DNA from: Larix sibirica
Taxonomy: Eukaryota > Streptophyta > Pinopsida > Pinales > Pinaceae
DNA length: 25,829 bases
Assembly: GCA_004151065.3 (NCBI GenBank)
Contig: NWUY0300004444.1
Span: forward strand, 22,392-48,220
Direction: 5' to 3'
Of the stretch, positions 9,850 to 19,930 are shown one piece after another. The notes under the pieces are model-generated. The model was not told the DNA's origin. It saw nothing but the letters and a program-made list of their open reading frames with translations, and ran no database searches. Position 1 is the first letter of the stretch, and each line of letters begins with the position of its first letter. Position numbers and translations under genes: made by a program.

Positions 9850-9954
9850 ATCTATCAAGCATTGAAAGGGATAACATCTTTAGAAGTGAAAACCTTGCAC
9901 TCTATAAAAGGTTTTCCCTTCTAAGGATTTTATATATCTTGATGCTTGATAGAT
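9850..9954. repeat. 13-base inverted repeat flanking a TATA box
   Basis: ATCTATCAAGCAT at 9850-9862 is the exact reverse complement of ATGCTTGATAGAT at 9942-9954. The 79-base interval contains the TATA box at 9903. The transcribed strand could form a 13-bp stem, but no compensating changes can be examined with one copy. Confidence 0.8.
9903..9910 (+). promoter_or_regulatory. TATA box (TATAAAAG) of a second LTR type
   Basis: CTCTATAAAAGG is a strong plant TATA context. It lies about 160 bases before the LTR end at 10069, which suits an LTR promoter followed by R and U5. Confidence 0.5.
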
Positions 9955-10072
9955 ATGGGGTTATGATGGATCAAAATTGGTGCTTAGGTAATTTTATGAA
10001 AGGAAAATGATGAAGTTTGATTTGATGTAATGGAAGCCTAAACTCTGACTACTTGGGAGGGTTGTTACAAAG

Positions 10073-10086
10073 TGGTATCAGGGCCC
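10073..10086 (+). other. Primer-binding site TGGTATCAGGGCCC
   Basis: The first eight bases match the initiator Met tRNA site exactly. Its position three bases after the GTTACA end supports a decayed LTR retrotransposon starting here. No coding sequence follows. Confidence 0.6.
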
Positions 10087-10785
10087 AACTCCAACTCTCT
10101 TGGACAATTGGGACTTTGAATTAGTTAAAGTTGGGACTTTAAATTATTTATAGACTTGATTGTTAGATATGTTTCATTACAGTTTTGTGAATTACCTTAG
10201 GATAACTAGTAAATCCCAAACTTGAGGTTGCATGGTAAAAAAATGATTCTTGAACTTATTTAATATTTAAGTTTACTAACTTAAAAGTGTGTCCACTAAT
10301 TAATTAATCTTGGTTTATTAATTAATTTGTTAAACTTACAACATTCAAGAATATAATCTTTAATTAATCTTCGAAGTTAAAAGAAATATTATTATTTCTT
10401 ATAATAATAATAATTATTTATAACAATAAACTAGTAATTCTATGAACTATAATGATAAATACCATTAAAACTTGTTAACAGATTTATCAATTAAACTTAA
10501 TAGTAACATCAATCGATGTTGTAATTCATAAACTTTTTTTCTTTCTTTCTAAATTATTATAAGTATTTTTAATGTTTTACTTGTAGAAATATACATATGT
10601 GTATAGAACATATATTACATTTAATTATTTATAACATTATTGCATATCTATGACATTGGAATATATTAGATTTCAAAGAGTAATAGGAGGTCAATGCAAG
10701 GAAGAAGAAGAGGGAGGAGGGAAAAATGGTTTGGAACAAGAATGCACCTAGGAAGCAGTGCATCAAATTTGCAGCATAGAGAGAT
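10087..10785. other. AT-rich DNA without recognisable genes
   Basis: After the primer-binding site there is about 700 bases of AT-rich sequence, including ATTATTATAATAATAATAATT-like runs around 10390-10425 and a purine-rich stretch at about 10697-10730. No gag or other element protein can be read in any frame. It may be a decayed leader or unrelated flank. Confidence 0.5.
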
Positions 10786-11499
10786 TGTAACATTCTAAAT
10801 TATTCTTATATATTGAAATTAATCTTATATTTTAGTGTGTATATATATATATATATATATATATGAATTTATTATAAAAAGGAAAAATAGATAAATCATT
10901 AAAATGGAATTTAAAGGAAAAGTTAAATAAAGAAAAACTAATTGAAGTTGCATGGTTAAGTAAATATTAGAGTTATTAGCTTAATGACAAATAGAGTTCA
11001 TGCATGGGGATTTTTGTAAGGATAGAATTGAAGAATAATTATTTAATGGATGTTCAGGAGGTGGTGAAGGACCTTTTTCTTTTTTGGCTTGGAGTATGTT
11101 GACACTTGGTGTTTTTTCTTTGCAGGTTGGGCTTCAGAAGAGAGAGATAGGTGTAGAAGTTGGCATAGGTTGTTAATTGAAGGCTTAGGGCTCTCACGGT
11201 TATATTGATTGGGGGTTTGGTAGGGAGGAGAGTCATCCCCTACACTTGGTTGCTAGTTGGTTGTGGTTGGTAGGAGTGAGTGGATGACACTTGAAAGTTC
11301 CATCTTCACATTGATTTTAAGCCACTTTACTTGCAAATTTTAGGTGTGTCTCCCACACTATTCTTGATGTTTTGAAACAAACAATAAGTTGATAAATATT
11401 GTGAATTGCAGTGGATTTGTTGTAACTATAATGATGGTTAGAAGATGTTAATAAATGATGTGTTTATTAAAAGTTGTTTTTACAATTTCGGTTGTTACA
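10786..11499 (+). repeat. LTR with TGTAAC / GTTACA ends (714 bases)
   Basis: The left end TGTAACATTCTAAATT resembles the TGTAACA(C)CC start seen in many plant gypsy chromovirus LTRs. The right end GGTTGTTACA is followed by TATGGTATCAT, a primer-binding site. TGTAAC and GTTACA are perfect inverted ends. A (TA)n run lies inside at 10840-10864. No second copy of this LTR is seen in the window, so the element is a broken 5' end. The family is inferred from the ends only. Confidence 0.6.
10840..10864. repeat. (TA)12 microsatellite
   Basis: An uninterrupted TA run of 25 bases inside the 10786-11499 LTR. Confidence 0.95.
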
Positions 11500-11501
11500 T
11501 A

Positions 11502-11517
11502 TGGTATCATAACACGG
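11502..11517 (+). other. Primer-binding site TGGTATCATAACACGG
   Basis: It starts two bases after the GTTACA end of the LTR. The first eight bases match the initiator Met tRNA site. Confidence 0.55.
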
Positions 11518-12511
11518 TTGCAACCTTGAGGCCTATGAGACTTTTGCAACTCCCTTCATTGTGTACCATGCATATGTGCATGGTGGTGAATTGATTGCCT
11601 TATCTCCTTAAAATGAATATTCTCAATTATGGATTTTGTGGAAAAATATAGCTAAAATTCCTTATGGGTGAGTTGCTTCTTTCTCTCATACTCTAAGTTA
11701 TTGGATTTGTGGTAAGGAGAACCTTTTACAACACAACGATAATGGTATAAATATGTTTTTTTATTGGGTGTTGGTACTTGAAAAAGGTGTTGGATTTCTA
11801 CATTCTATATGGTTTTTAGGGTTAAGTGTTGATCAGTTTCAATTTCTCACTATAACTTATTTAATCAGATGATATATCATAAAGGTCATATTCCCCACAT
11901 AAAAAATTAACTTATATGCATTCTCTACTCTATTAAGTTTGACCCAACCCATGGTTTGATACAATATGAATAAGATGGAATTTAGCAGAACCATATACAT
12001 AATCCACCTTAAACTATCAACTTCATTTTTTTCACCTAACACATAAGAGCCTCTGGCCCATGACCAACTTCATATGTTAGTTCATTATCATGCATTTCAA
12101 TACATGTGAAATTCAATATAGCTTGATGTCTTGACAACATTCTGGCAATGGGTTTATATCCATCTCTTTATGCTAAGTTGCAAGAACTTGCTCCTCAACA
12201 TGATTCTCATACTTATACCACTAGTGAATTCCAACAATCAATGGATATCACGAGAAATAAAATGAGATTAATGTTCACTCATGATTAAAGTAGGTTAATG
12301 GAGCTTGAAAATAAAACAAGTAATAACAATAAAGTAAACTTTGGTTTGGTTGTGATTTCGCTGTAAATTGGTGAATATTTACCACTATTAGTTTAGGTTT
12401 GATTCTTAGCACACTTTAGTGTTTATCCAATTTCTACCTGAAAGTCAAGAAGAGCTTGAGATACTTTTTTGCGAAGTCACTTAACCTATAGGAATTTCTT
12501 GTCACTACCTT
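11518..12511. other. Unassigned DNA between an LTR and the CACTA terminus
   Basis: This should be the internal part of the LTR element at 10786, but no gag domain is recognisable. A minus-strand open frame at 11857-12042 does not resemble any family I know. A small coding-like + strand frame at 12148 is listed separately. The segment ends at the CACTA transposon terminus, which may have cut the older element. Confidence 0.4.
12148..12288 (+). other. Small coding-like open stretch, 46 codons, unknown
   Basis: The translation starts MGLYPSLYAKLQELAPQHD and includes TTSEFQQSMDITRNKMRLM before TAA. The mixed, polar composition looks more like a real protein fragment than the hydrophobic noise of nearby AT-rich frames. 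I do not recognise it. It may be an exon scrap of the LTR element starting at 10786, whose gag would be expected around here, or a captured host fragment. It is not a complete gene. Confidence 0.25.
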
Positions 12512-12526
12512 CACTACAACAAATCC
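12512..12526 (+). repeat. CACTA transposon terminal sequence CACTACAACAAATCC
   Basis: CACTACAAC followed by an A-rich stretch is the typical end of CACTA (En/Spm) transposons, and reads inward here. It lies about 140 bases beyond the last DUF4216 trace, in the right orientation to be the 3' end of the minus-strand transposase element. The three bases before it, CTT, would be the target duplication. The partner end, TTGTAGTG on this strand, is not in the window. Confidence 0.6.
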
Positions 12527-12649
12527 CTATGATTAGCTTCTTTAACTTCCTACTTACATTTTTTTATTATATATTTTTCTTCTCTATTCCCTAATCCCTC
12601 ATCTATATTTTGTCGATGATCTTTGTTTTTCTCTATACTCATTGATAGA

Positions 12650-13940
12650 TCATCAAATACCTACCTTAATCTTGGATAATAATGTATGTAAAATATTCAT
12701 TTGGAGTCCATAACATCTTCATAGAAAAATACATGCACATGAACTAGAGGCATAAATCATATCTTTGCTATTAAATTATCTTTGATTTATAACACATATA
12801 AACCCACAATATACTATGAATTAACAAATTATAGATAACCATTTATGCCTATACTTATATTCTTACTTGAGTGGAAGAAATACATGCTCACAATGAATTG
12901 GTATAAACTAAGGCTCCTTATTATCTGGTCGGTACTTTAAGGGATCTATAGAAAACAATCCACTATGGGTATAATGCCTTTGTGTCCTCTCAGATGCTTC
13001 ATACCGTCTACATTAAAAAATGCAACATTTGGATGAGCAGTAATCCAACTCAATAATTTCTTGGATTTTTCCCATAGTGAAGATTCCCTTCAATAATTTT
13101 TTTATATCTTTTGAACTTGCTCAACGTGATTGCTTGAGATCAACCATGATGCCAAAATCAAAGTAGCATCTCTTTTCATCTACACTTTCTACACAATAAT
13201 GTCTACCCTATGCTCGCATTTTAGGATATTTACCTAACTATGATAAACCCTTTATTCTAGGGCAAATAAATAAAATTATACATAATTAAATAGTTAATAA
13301 TGTCAACATTATTTATAAACAATATTTTATAAGAATTCCAAACACACCTTTCGTTCACATCCTCTATACATGTTGATCTCATATTCTTTATGTCTGCATC
13401 AATACCTAACTCATCTTTTTCATTTTGAAGTTGTTCACTAAACCATTGTTGTGTGTTCCTTGGGTTCAATCTCTTAAATTGTCCCCTTGCTTCTAATAAC
13501 ATTTCCCTTTTATATCATACAAATTTCAATTTACATATTCATATAATCCATGTGGTATAGAACAAAATTTTCGAGCACAACACTTTCCTCCATACCTATT
13601 AAAATCATGTATTTCAAACTACAAATGTCATTCTTTTAATTTGAGAAAAATAATTTATAGAGTAAATAATTGTAAAAATGACCATATTGATCATTAATAT
13701 ACTTACCAATTTCTATTTGAGCACCATTAGAATCAGATTTTTCTCTATCGATAAAATATGTTGCATGTTCTTCATCCCACAATCGTGGACCATCTTCAAA
13801 ATCTTTGCCAAGAAATTTACATAGAAATAAAAGTTCTTCATTCCATACATACCCTTCAACCTTGCAACCCTTTGGATGTACCTTTTGTTAGACATACCTC
13901 TTTAGTGTTTTCAATGACAATCCACCTTATTAATATGGAT
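12650..13940 (-). pseudogene. CACTA TNP2-type transposase, C-terminal part (end of DUF4218, DUF4216)
   Basis: Read from high to low coordinates. At 13928-13900 RW and IEN match the RWMYPIER block of DUF4218. At about 13850-13810, after a frameshift, VWNEELLFLCKFL matches the GY-NEALTFCSRYL block. A frame at 13502-13440 has QQWFSEQLQNE, like the W-F linker before DUF4216. At about 13073-13047 IQEIIELDY, then a Cys-containing strand and, near 12930-12885, EP-stop-FIPIHCEHVF match DUF4216 (ELDY; C-W; EPFI--Q--QVF). A further piece at about 12740-12660 has VFFYEDVMDSK, the expected next motif. A GTAAGA donor at 12866 lies between the last two, but the frames do not join cleanly. Several stops make it non-functional. 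Confidence 0.65.
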
Positions 13941-13956
13941 CTATTTATAGCTTTAA

Positions 13957-14640
13957 GAAGGGATCTCACATTCAACATGTAAGATAGATTTGACTCGACG
14001 TACAAGCTGAAATGGAGTAAACCCCATGAAAATCTTGACTAAAGTTCAATATACCCAAGGTGTTGAATATAACATAATGTTCCAGTTAGTTTTACTTCTG
14101 TTAACCGTATATTGCAGAATGGTTTTCAAGGATTTTTTAACGACCTCTACTTGTCCATTCGCTTATGGATAGTAAGGTTAGGAGTGGTCTTGTTGAAATT
14201 ATAGATTGGATGCTAATTCCACCATCATTTTATTTTGAAAGTGAGTGCCATGGTCAATGGCAATATCTTTGGGTACACCAAATCTAGATAACCTGATTAA
14301 ATATGAAATGCATTGTTGTTTCACCTTCATTGTTAAAGTTTGGAATGGCTTCAACCCCATTAGTTAAGTAGTCTACAACCACAATAATGTATTTATGACC
14401 TTTCGTGGATGCCAGATTACACATTGTGAAATCAACCCCCCAGTTTGTGAAGGGAACAATAATGATAACATGATATAATGGGGTAGGGTGCACATGCATT
14501 TTCCTTGTGAACATTTGACACGGATGGCACTTTTTCACTGCTTCTTCATAGTATTAAAATATTGAAGGACAAAAATAACCTGCTTCGTTGTGATTGTCAT
14601 TTAAAACCTTATATGCTTCTTTGTGAGTTAAACATCATTG
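13957..14640 (-). pseudogene. Gypsy integrase remnant
   Basis: Integrase inserts the element's DNA copy into the host chromosome. The zinc-binding region starts near 14630 (LTHKEAYKVLNDNHNEA) and continues GYFCPSIF, then KKCHPCQMF at about 14540; the segment between the His pair and the aromatic block is shortened by roughly 15 residues. The catalytic core follows: WGVDFTMCN holds the first Asp (about 14435), IAIDHGTHFQNKMM the second (about 14250), and NGQVEVVKKSLK the Glu (about 14150). GFTPFQLV and CEIPS follow, where the frame ends near 13957. All three DDE residues are therefore still present, but several stops interrupt the core and the C-terminal third is absent. Confidence 0.85.
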
Positions 14641-14879
14641 CAAGATTGAATCAATCCCTTATTGATACAAAGTGTCACCAATGATAACGTAATGTTTGGT
14701 GTGATGATGAATGCGTCATCAGTTCCTGTGATAGAAGTGAGAGGTAAACCTTTGTCTCCATTCCAAGGTTCATTTGAGTTGACGAGGAAAACATGTTTGT
14801 AAGTCAAGGCTTCATTTTCATTTTTTTCTTCATCTTCTCTAGGTAACTTTGACATTAGCTCAATAAACACCAACAATTT

Positions 14880-15350
14880 TTTAGACTTAGCAGACACAAA
14901 TTCTAAGTCAAACTCTTGTAGAATAAAAATCCATTTGTTGTACTTTCCCCCAATTATTTTCAGGTCAATATGTGTTGGAATGGTTTGATATTAGCTATCA
15001 CCATAGTTTGTTAAAGAATAATTTAATTCCAAATTATTTGGATAGAATGAAAAACTACCAACCCTAGATTTTAAACATGCAGGTACCTTATCTTGGGGCT
15101 GACCAGGTTCTTGATCAGATAATATACTAGATACTCCTGATGCAGATCGTCTTCCTGAACCAAGACCATACCAATGCTTGATTTAGAAATGGCTAAGTAT
15201 AGTAAGAAATATCTATTGTTGCCCGAAGGAATTAGTAGTGGGGAAGACATTAAATTCACTTTAATGCATTGAATGATCATTGAGAAAGATAATCCTAAAT
15301 GAATGGGAGCCCTTTCTTCAAAACATGCATGAAACATTTTGTAACTTTAG
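14880..15350 (-). pseudogene. Gypsy RNase H remnant and connection to integrase
   Basis: RNase H removes the RNA template during reverse transcription. The open part at 15337-15071 holds SSPLLIPS, NRYFLLYLAISKSSIGMVLV, QED and VYYLIKNLV-P--RYLHV, the standard opening of gypsy RNase H. Further on, near 14960-14890, ILQEFDLEFVSAKSKK and then SKLPREDEEKNE match the end of RNase H and the acidic link to integrase. The middle part is heavily mutated or shortened. There are stops between the blocks. Confidence 0.75.
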
Positions 15351-15479
15351 TGTAATTGGCGATGAATCATCGAAATAATTTTTCCTTCCCTTGGAGGATT
15401 TTTACTTAATGGACATTGTGTAGGGGAGGACATTAAACTATCGCCTCATTCTTGAATGGGTATACCAAAATTCCATGTT

Positions 15480-16330
15480 TAAATACAATGATTCCTAGTA
15501 ATCACCTGGATGTGACACAAAAATGCACTTATGAGGATTTAAATGAATCCTATAATAATGGCATCAATTGACAACTTCCCTAAGATGTTCAGGATGTTTG
15601 GATCTCCTTGCATATTGAGCAGTCAAGTCATTGAGGTAGGATTCAACAATGTGTTTTATGTCATTAAAGGCATATGGCATGGCCCGCTGAAAAGTAGCTC
15701 CAACTTTTTTGAGACTAAAAAACATTTTCGTTTATGAAAAAGTGCCCCGAGGACATATGAAAGTTGTGTTGTGTTGATCTTCAAGATATATTTGAATTTG
15801 ATTATAACCCAAGAAGCCATCCATGAATGAGAAGATGACACTTCCCGTGAACTCATCGATGATTTGATAAATGAATGGGTTAGGCTAATTGTATTTTGGA
15901 CATGCTTTGTTAAAATCCCTGAGTTCAATACAAACTATAATGTTTCCTTGTTTCTTATTGATAGATATCAAATTGGATACCGATTCAATTAAGGGTGTTG
16001 GGTAGATGAATCCTTGATGGAGCAGTTTCTCCACCTCTACTTTGATGGCAAAACCTTTCGAAGATTGACCGATCGCAACTTTTGTTGAACATGTTTCACA
16101 TTAGGATATGTTTTTATCTCATGCTCGAAAATCATGGGATTGTTTCATGGTATTTCCTCATATGACCAAGCAAAGATGTCTCGGTATTCCTTGAATAGAG
16201 AAGTATAGTTTTCAACTTCCTCAGGGTAACAATTTTCTCCTCTGAATACATTTTCAATGACACCAGGAGTCATAGAAATGTTGATTGGCATGTTTTTTGA
16301 AATGTTATCCATGTTTTCCTCTACATACAC
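15480..16330 (-). pseudogene. Gypsy reverse transcriptase remnant
   Basis: The entry block at 16330-16145 reads EEVENYTSLFKEYRDIFAWSYEEIP, a near-consensus start of the gypsy RT region. After frameshifts come VCIELRDFNKACPK (about 15930), FSFMDGFLGYNQIQIYLED (about 15830), GTFS, then SLKKVGATFQRAMPYAF (about 15690), and SYLNDLTAQ (about 15635). The last block should be Y-(V/L)-DD; the first catalytic Asp is replaced by Asn. A thumb trace lies near 15530 (HLNPHKCIF). A stop follows CPKYN, where consensus elements have Phe. The protein is dead, but the domain identity is clear. Confidence 0.85.
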
Positions 16331-16676
16331 ATTCTATGTCGCAAGGGGGTTCCATACCATTCGATATCTATAGGTATGATAATCCCTTTTCCATCAATCC
16401 TTAGATCATTCATTGCAGGAAGAAATGACGAACATTAAAGCATGCCCTTCCAAGGTCTCTCATTCATAGACGTGGCCTATAAGATGGATTCATCAGAAGG
16501 TAAGACCATATTAAGAAAACCTTGTAAGGTGAGGAGTTGATGGCTCAAAGAGGCATAGTATAATGATCATGTTCCTCCATATATGAAGAACAACAATTAG
16601 GGGTTGTTGTGGCTAATTGAAAAACCCAATACATTAATCCAGTTGTAGACAAATCCATTGGGCATGCAGTCCCTTC

Positions 16677-17330
16677 TTAATAAGCAAAGGAGACCAACAC
16701 TACCAATGGGTCTTCAAAATGAGATGCTCTAAAGTGACATGTTCTTTCTATGGGGTTAGCAAAGACTGAAAAAATCATATGTAATGGGGAAATATTATCA
16801 TGAGGGGTGGGTGGGGAAATATTAAAAGTTCCCATTAGGGATAGATACATCCCCACTCCAAAACTATCAAAAGATATAATGTATTGTCCTATCAAAAAGA
16901 AATTGGGCCTTGTTGTGGAGACTAATTTTTCTCTACAATATGACAGTTGGTCTATAGTAACGATCTTTCCTTTGTGAGGCAAAAAAATAACAAAAAATAT
17001 CAAAGATAACACTAGTAACATGGAATAATTCCAAATGCATCCTAAAAGGACATGGTAATCAAGAGGAGCATCAACCACTTCTACCTCTACGGACATAGTC
17101 TTTCCCCCTAACTCTATTGGAAGAGCGGGGATAATTCCATGAGGCCCGAAAATATGACTATTGAAGGATTTTAACATGGTAGGTGATGGTACTGTATCGA
17201 GTGAGATTATGCCTTGCCAACATGATAAGGACATCACACAAGTATAATCCCTTTCATACACCACAATCTTAAATATGTTTGAACCTCTGGTCAAAACCTA
17301 GATCTAAAACGTAGTAGAGTGGGGAAGGTG
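16677..17330 (-). pseudogene. Gypsy aspartic protease region, active site lost
   Basis: The longest open frame of the window (205 codons from 17294) lies here. It carries TCVMSLSCW, then LKSFNSHIFGPHGIIPALPI, then ELGGKTMSVEVEVVDAPLDY and HVLLGC-W-Y, the retropepsin-like block of plant gypsy polyproteins. In related elements the catalytic motif ahead of TCVMS is of the DEGAS type. Here the residues are YERDY, so the catalytic Asp and Gly are gone. The tail has GVGMYLSLMGTF and HFEDPLVVL, also seen in this family. The long frame without an active site suggests chance preservation, not selection. Confidence 0.75.
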
Positions 17331-17559
17331 AGGTTTCCAATCTTCCAAGTCAAATGTTATCAGTTGAGAATCCAAAGGGTCGAGAGCTTAAATGGCTGAT
17401 AATAATGTCTTCCATTGATTGGGGAAACTTTGAAGCACCTCTATAGTGGACATTAAACATGGCGCTTGAGACAAATCTTCCATAATTTTATAGTTTTGTG
17501 TGGCTTGAGAATTGGAATTAAGCATGGATTGGTTTCACACACATTTTTGGATGTGTGGC

Positions 17560-19930
17560 ATTGTCTCAATTTCTAGCTTCTCAATGTGCAAAGGATTCAA
17601 CATTTTAGAGGTGAGAACTTCTTTTCCCTTGGATCTAGACTTAGGTGCGTCGTACTTACCAGCTCTTGTTTGAACATTAATTTCTCATTCACGCATGTAT
17701 GCATTTACATTTGATGGGATTCCCTCTTGTGAGGAGGCTCCCTAGTTTCCCCCTTGCGGAGGTGCAAGGTTGTGTGGGACTGCAACAACCATTTTCTTGT
17801 TTTGAGGAGGAAATTGGTTTGTGAGAACAATAGGTTATTGATGAGCATATTTTTGTTCCAACATTAACTGGGAAACCTCCATATTGTGGAAAATGTGAGT
17901 CAAATGGTATTCCTTGCAGAGTTTACATGGAAAATTGACTTTATTCTTGTCCTTTTTACCCCCACCAATGTTATTGCTGTTTGCATTATTGCCCCCATTC
18001 CCATTATTTTTGTTTTTACCTTTCTTCTTTCCTCCAGGTCACTAGTTCCATTTAATATTGGATGTATATACTAATAGGACATTGGATGATTGATTAGGAG
18101 TGGGGGTGTTGGTGTCAGTTTGAGGAGCTATATGTACATTCAAGGACATTTGTCCCATTTGGATTATCACCTTATTAGCTAAGACATGCTCCGCTGAACC
18201 AAGCACACCATTGGCATGTGGTCTAGTCTTAGGCTTGGTTGGATCCATGCATGCTCAAGGAGTCATGAGAAAAATATCATATAATATCCTTTATTGGGAA
18301 TATACTAGGTCTAGTTGTTGGGCTCTAATGATGGCTTATTCCTCAATCACGACTCCTGAAAGTGTGAGGTATTTTGCAATGTAAGGTAACATAGGCTTAA
18401 TAAACCAATCAATTAAAAATTCATTAGGAATCTGATTTTTTGTTAAACTTTATCTCCTCCACCATTTGTGAATGTGTTCGGAGATATGAGTGGATTTATC
18501 CTCTCTAAAAGATGTCAAAATCTTGGTTTCTATCTCATAACTGATTCATAATTGAAAGTGGTTCAAAAAAGACATTGCTAAAGCATTGAAATTTTGAAAT
18601 TAATCTCTTGGAAGCTCAATGTACCATTTTTCCGCTACCCCATTCAGAGTTCTCTAGAAAATTATTCACCTAATGCTATCATCCATGAGTGAGTTCGACG
18701 GAAACCAAAAATGGAAGGACATCACATGAGTAGTGGGGTCCTCTCTAGAATTCCCTTCAAACTTCGATATGCTTGAAGATAACTTTGTCGAGACTGGGGG
18801 CCAGTTAGGACTATGCTTACCAGATCATTTGTCAACTTTGTGAGATATGAAAAGTTTAAAGTTGCAAGGAGTGACAACTTAGTATGAGTGATGGATTCCA
18901 ACTTATTGGAGCATATCCTGTCCATTGGTCTGGATCAACAAAAGAGTTACATGGCGTATAAGTATCACCAGGCACAAAAGGAGAGTTACTTTGACTTCCA
19001 AGGTTATGGCTATAACTAAGTGGAACTTGTACATATGACATGAAATCTCCACTAATCGTGAATCCCATTCCAAGAAAGGGCATGCTTCCCTGAGGCATAC
19101 TGAATATTTGGGGAGTCGTAGTTCCTACAGAGGGTGCAGATAATGAATGTGTCCACCTGTGGTCCACCTCTAAATAAAAATGCATTAAAGGTGATTGATG
19201 AAATTCCTACTAGCATATTGAAGTTTGGTATAATAGGATGGTTACTAATAGGTATATGTGGCATCCAAACCAATAATATTCCAAAGGAGAAATGGGTACT
19301 TCCTTGAGATATGGAAGCAGATACCCAACTCCATTAATAGGAGTTACAATTGAAGGGAGGGACCCTCCTACAGGTATTCATGAAGTGGATGGGAACAAAG
19401 TAGAAGCTAGGAGGTTAGAAACCGTGATATTTATTCCTCCTGTAGGAGTGCTAGAGACGGGTTTGGATGTGCCCCTCGCCTCTAAATTACCATGGGTGTT
19501 ACTCTAGCCCACTAGTATGAAGGATTTGAGTGTGGTGGGTGACCTTGCTTGTCAAAGTTATGGTTTTGAAAGAACGATGGGATCTAAGATATAGTAAAGG
19601 GTGGGTTTAATTCTCGTGAAAGGTTTTTTAGGTCTTATATCTCAACCAAACTGATATTTTCTTGAATAGGAGGGATGGGACCTTTCCAGGTATATGAATG
19701 TGATTTTCAAGACCTATTAAGAACACTTGATCTGAAAACTTATCATATTCACTAACTTCTTCCACTCTTTCTTCCTCCATGGGATTGTGTACAGGTTCAT
19801 GGATTTCCTCTTCTCCCCCCCGTGGGGGTTGGTAAGTGTTATCCAACCTGCACCTATTAAGAGGTAACTTTGGACTTTTGGATGAGAGGCCTTCAATCCT
19901 TCTTGACCAACGGGGAGGTTGGTCAACCAC
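17560..19930 (-). pseudogene. Gypsy gag remnant
   Basis: The likely start is near 19930, where VDQPPRWSRRIEGL resembles the R-rich N terminus of this family. The capsid domain runs from about 18765 to 18290: FEGNSREDPTTHVMSF, then EKWYIELPRD, FNALAMSFLNHFQL, STHISEHIHKWWRR, KNQIPNEFLIDWF, and AIIRAQQLDLVYSQ. A linker rich in Asn, Gly and Lys at about 18030-17960 leads to a knuckle-like FPCKLCKEYHLTHIFH (about 17950-17900), in which the last Cys is lost. Frames shift between 19628 and 18780, and there are at least four stops. Gag would have formed the particle for reverse transcription. Confidence 0.8.

Larger units (their letters stand above)
9850..10069 (+). repeat. 3' part of an LTR ending GGTTGTTACA
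   Basis: The end GGGTTGTTACA at 10059-10069 is followed after three bases by TGGTATCAGGGCCC, a primer-binding site. This LTR-end plus tRNA-site pairing is common in plant gypsy elements. A matching TGTAAC start was not found upstream, so the LTR is truncated or its start has mutated; the left limit given here is arbitrary. Confidence 0.55.

Noticed and set aside
9544-9858. 104-codon minus-strand frame as a membrane protein gene
   Set aside because: It is rich in Ile, Leu, Phe and Tyr as expected from AT-rich DNA, has no family motif, and overlaps LTR promoter sequence.
10697-10730. Purine-rich stretch as a polypurine tract for an LTR at 10786
   Set aside because: A polypurine tract should abut the 3' LTR; this one is more than 50 bases away, and the LTR at 10786 is followed by a primer-binding site, so it acts as a 5' LTR.
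11857-12042. 61-codon minus-strand frame as an RT or RNase H piece
   Set aside because: No conserved block of either domain could be found.
13916-13920. GACAA as the 5-base target duplication matching GACAA at 22758-22762
   Set aside because: The CACTA reading already resumes on the gypsy side of this point (RW at 13923-13928), and no LTR end borders it. A 5-base match is easily due to chance.
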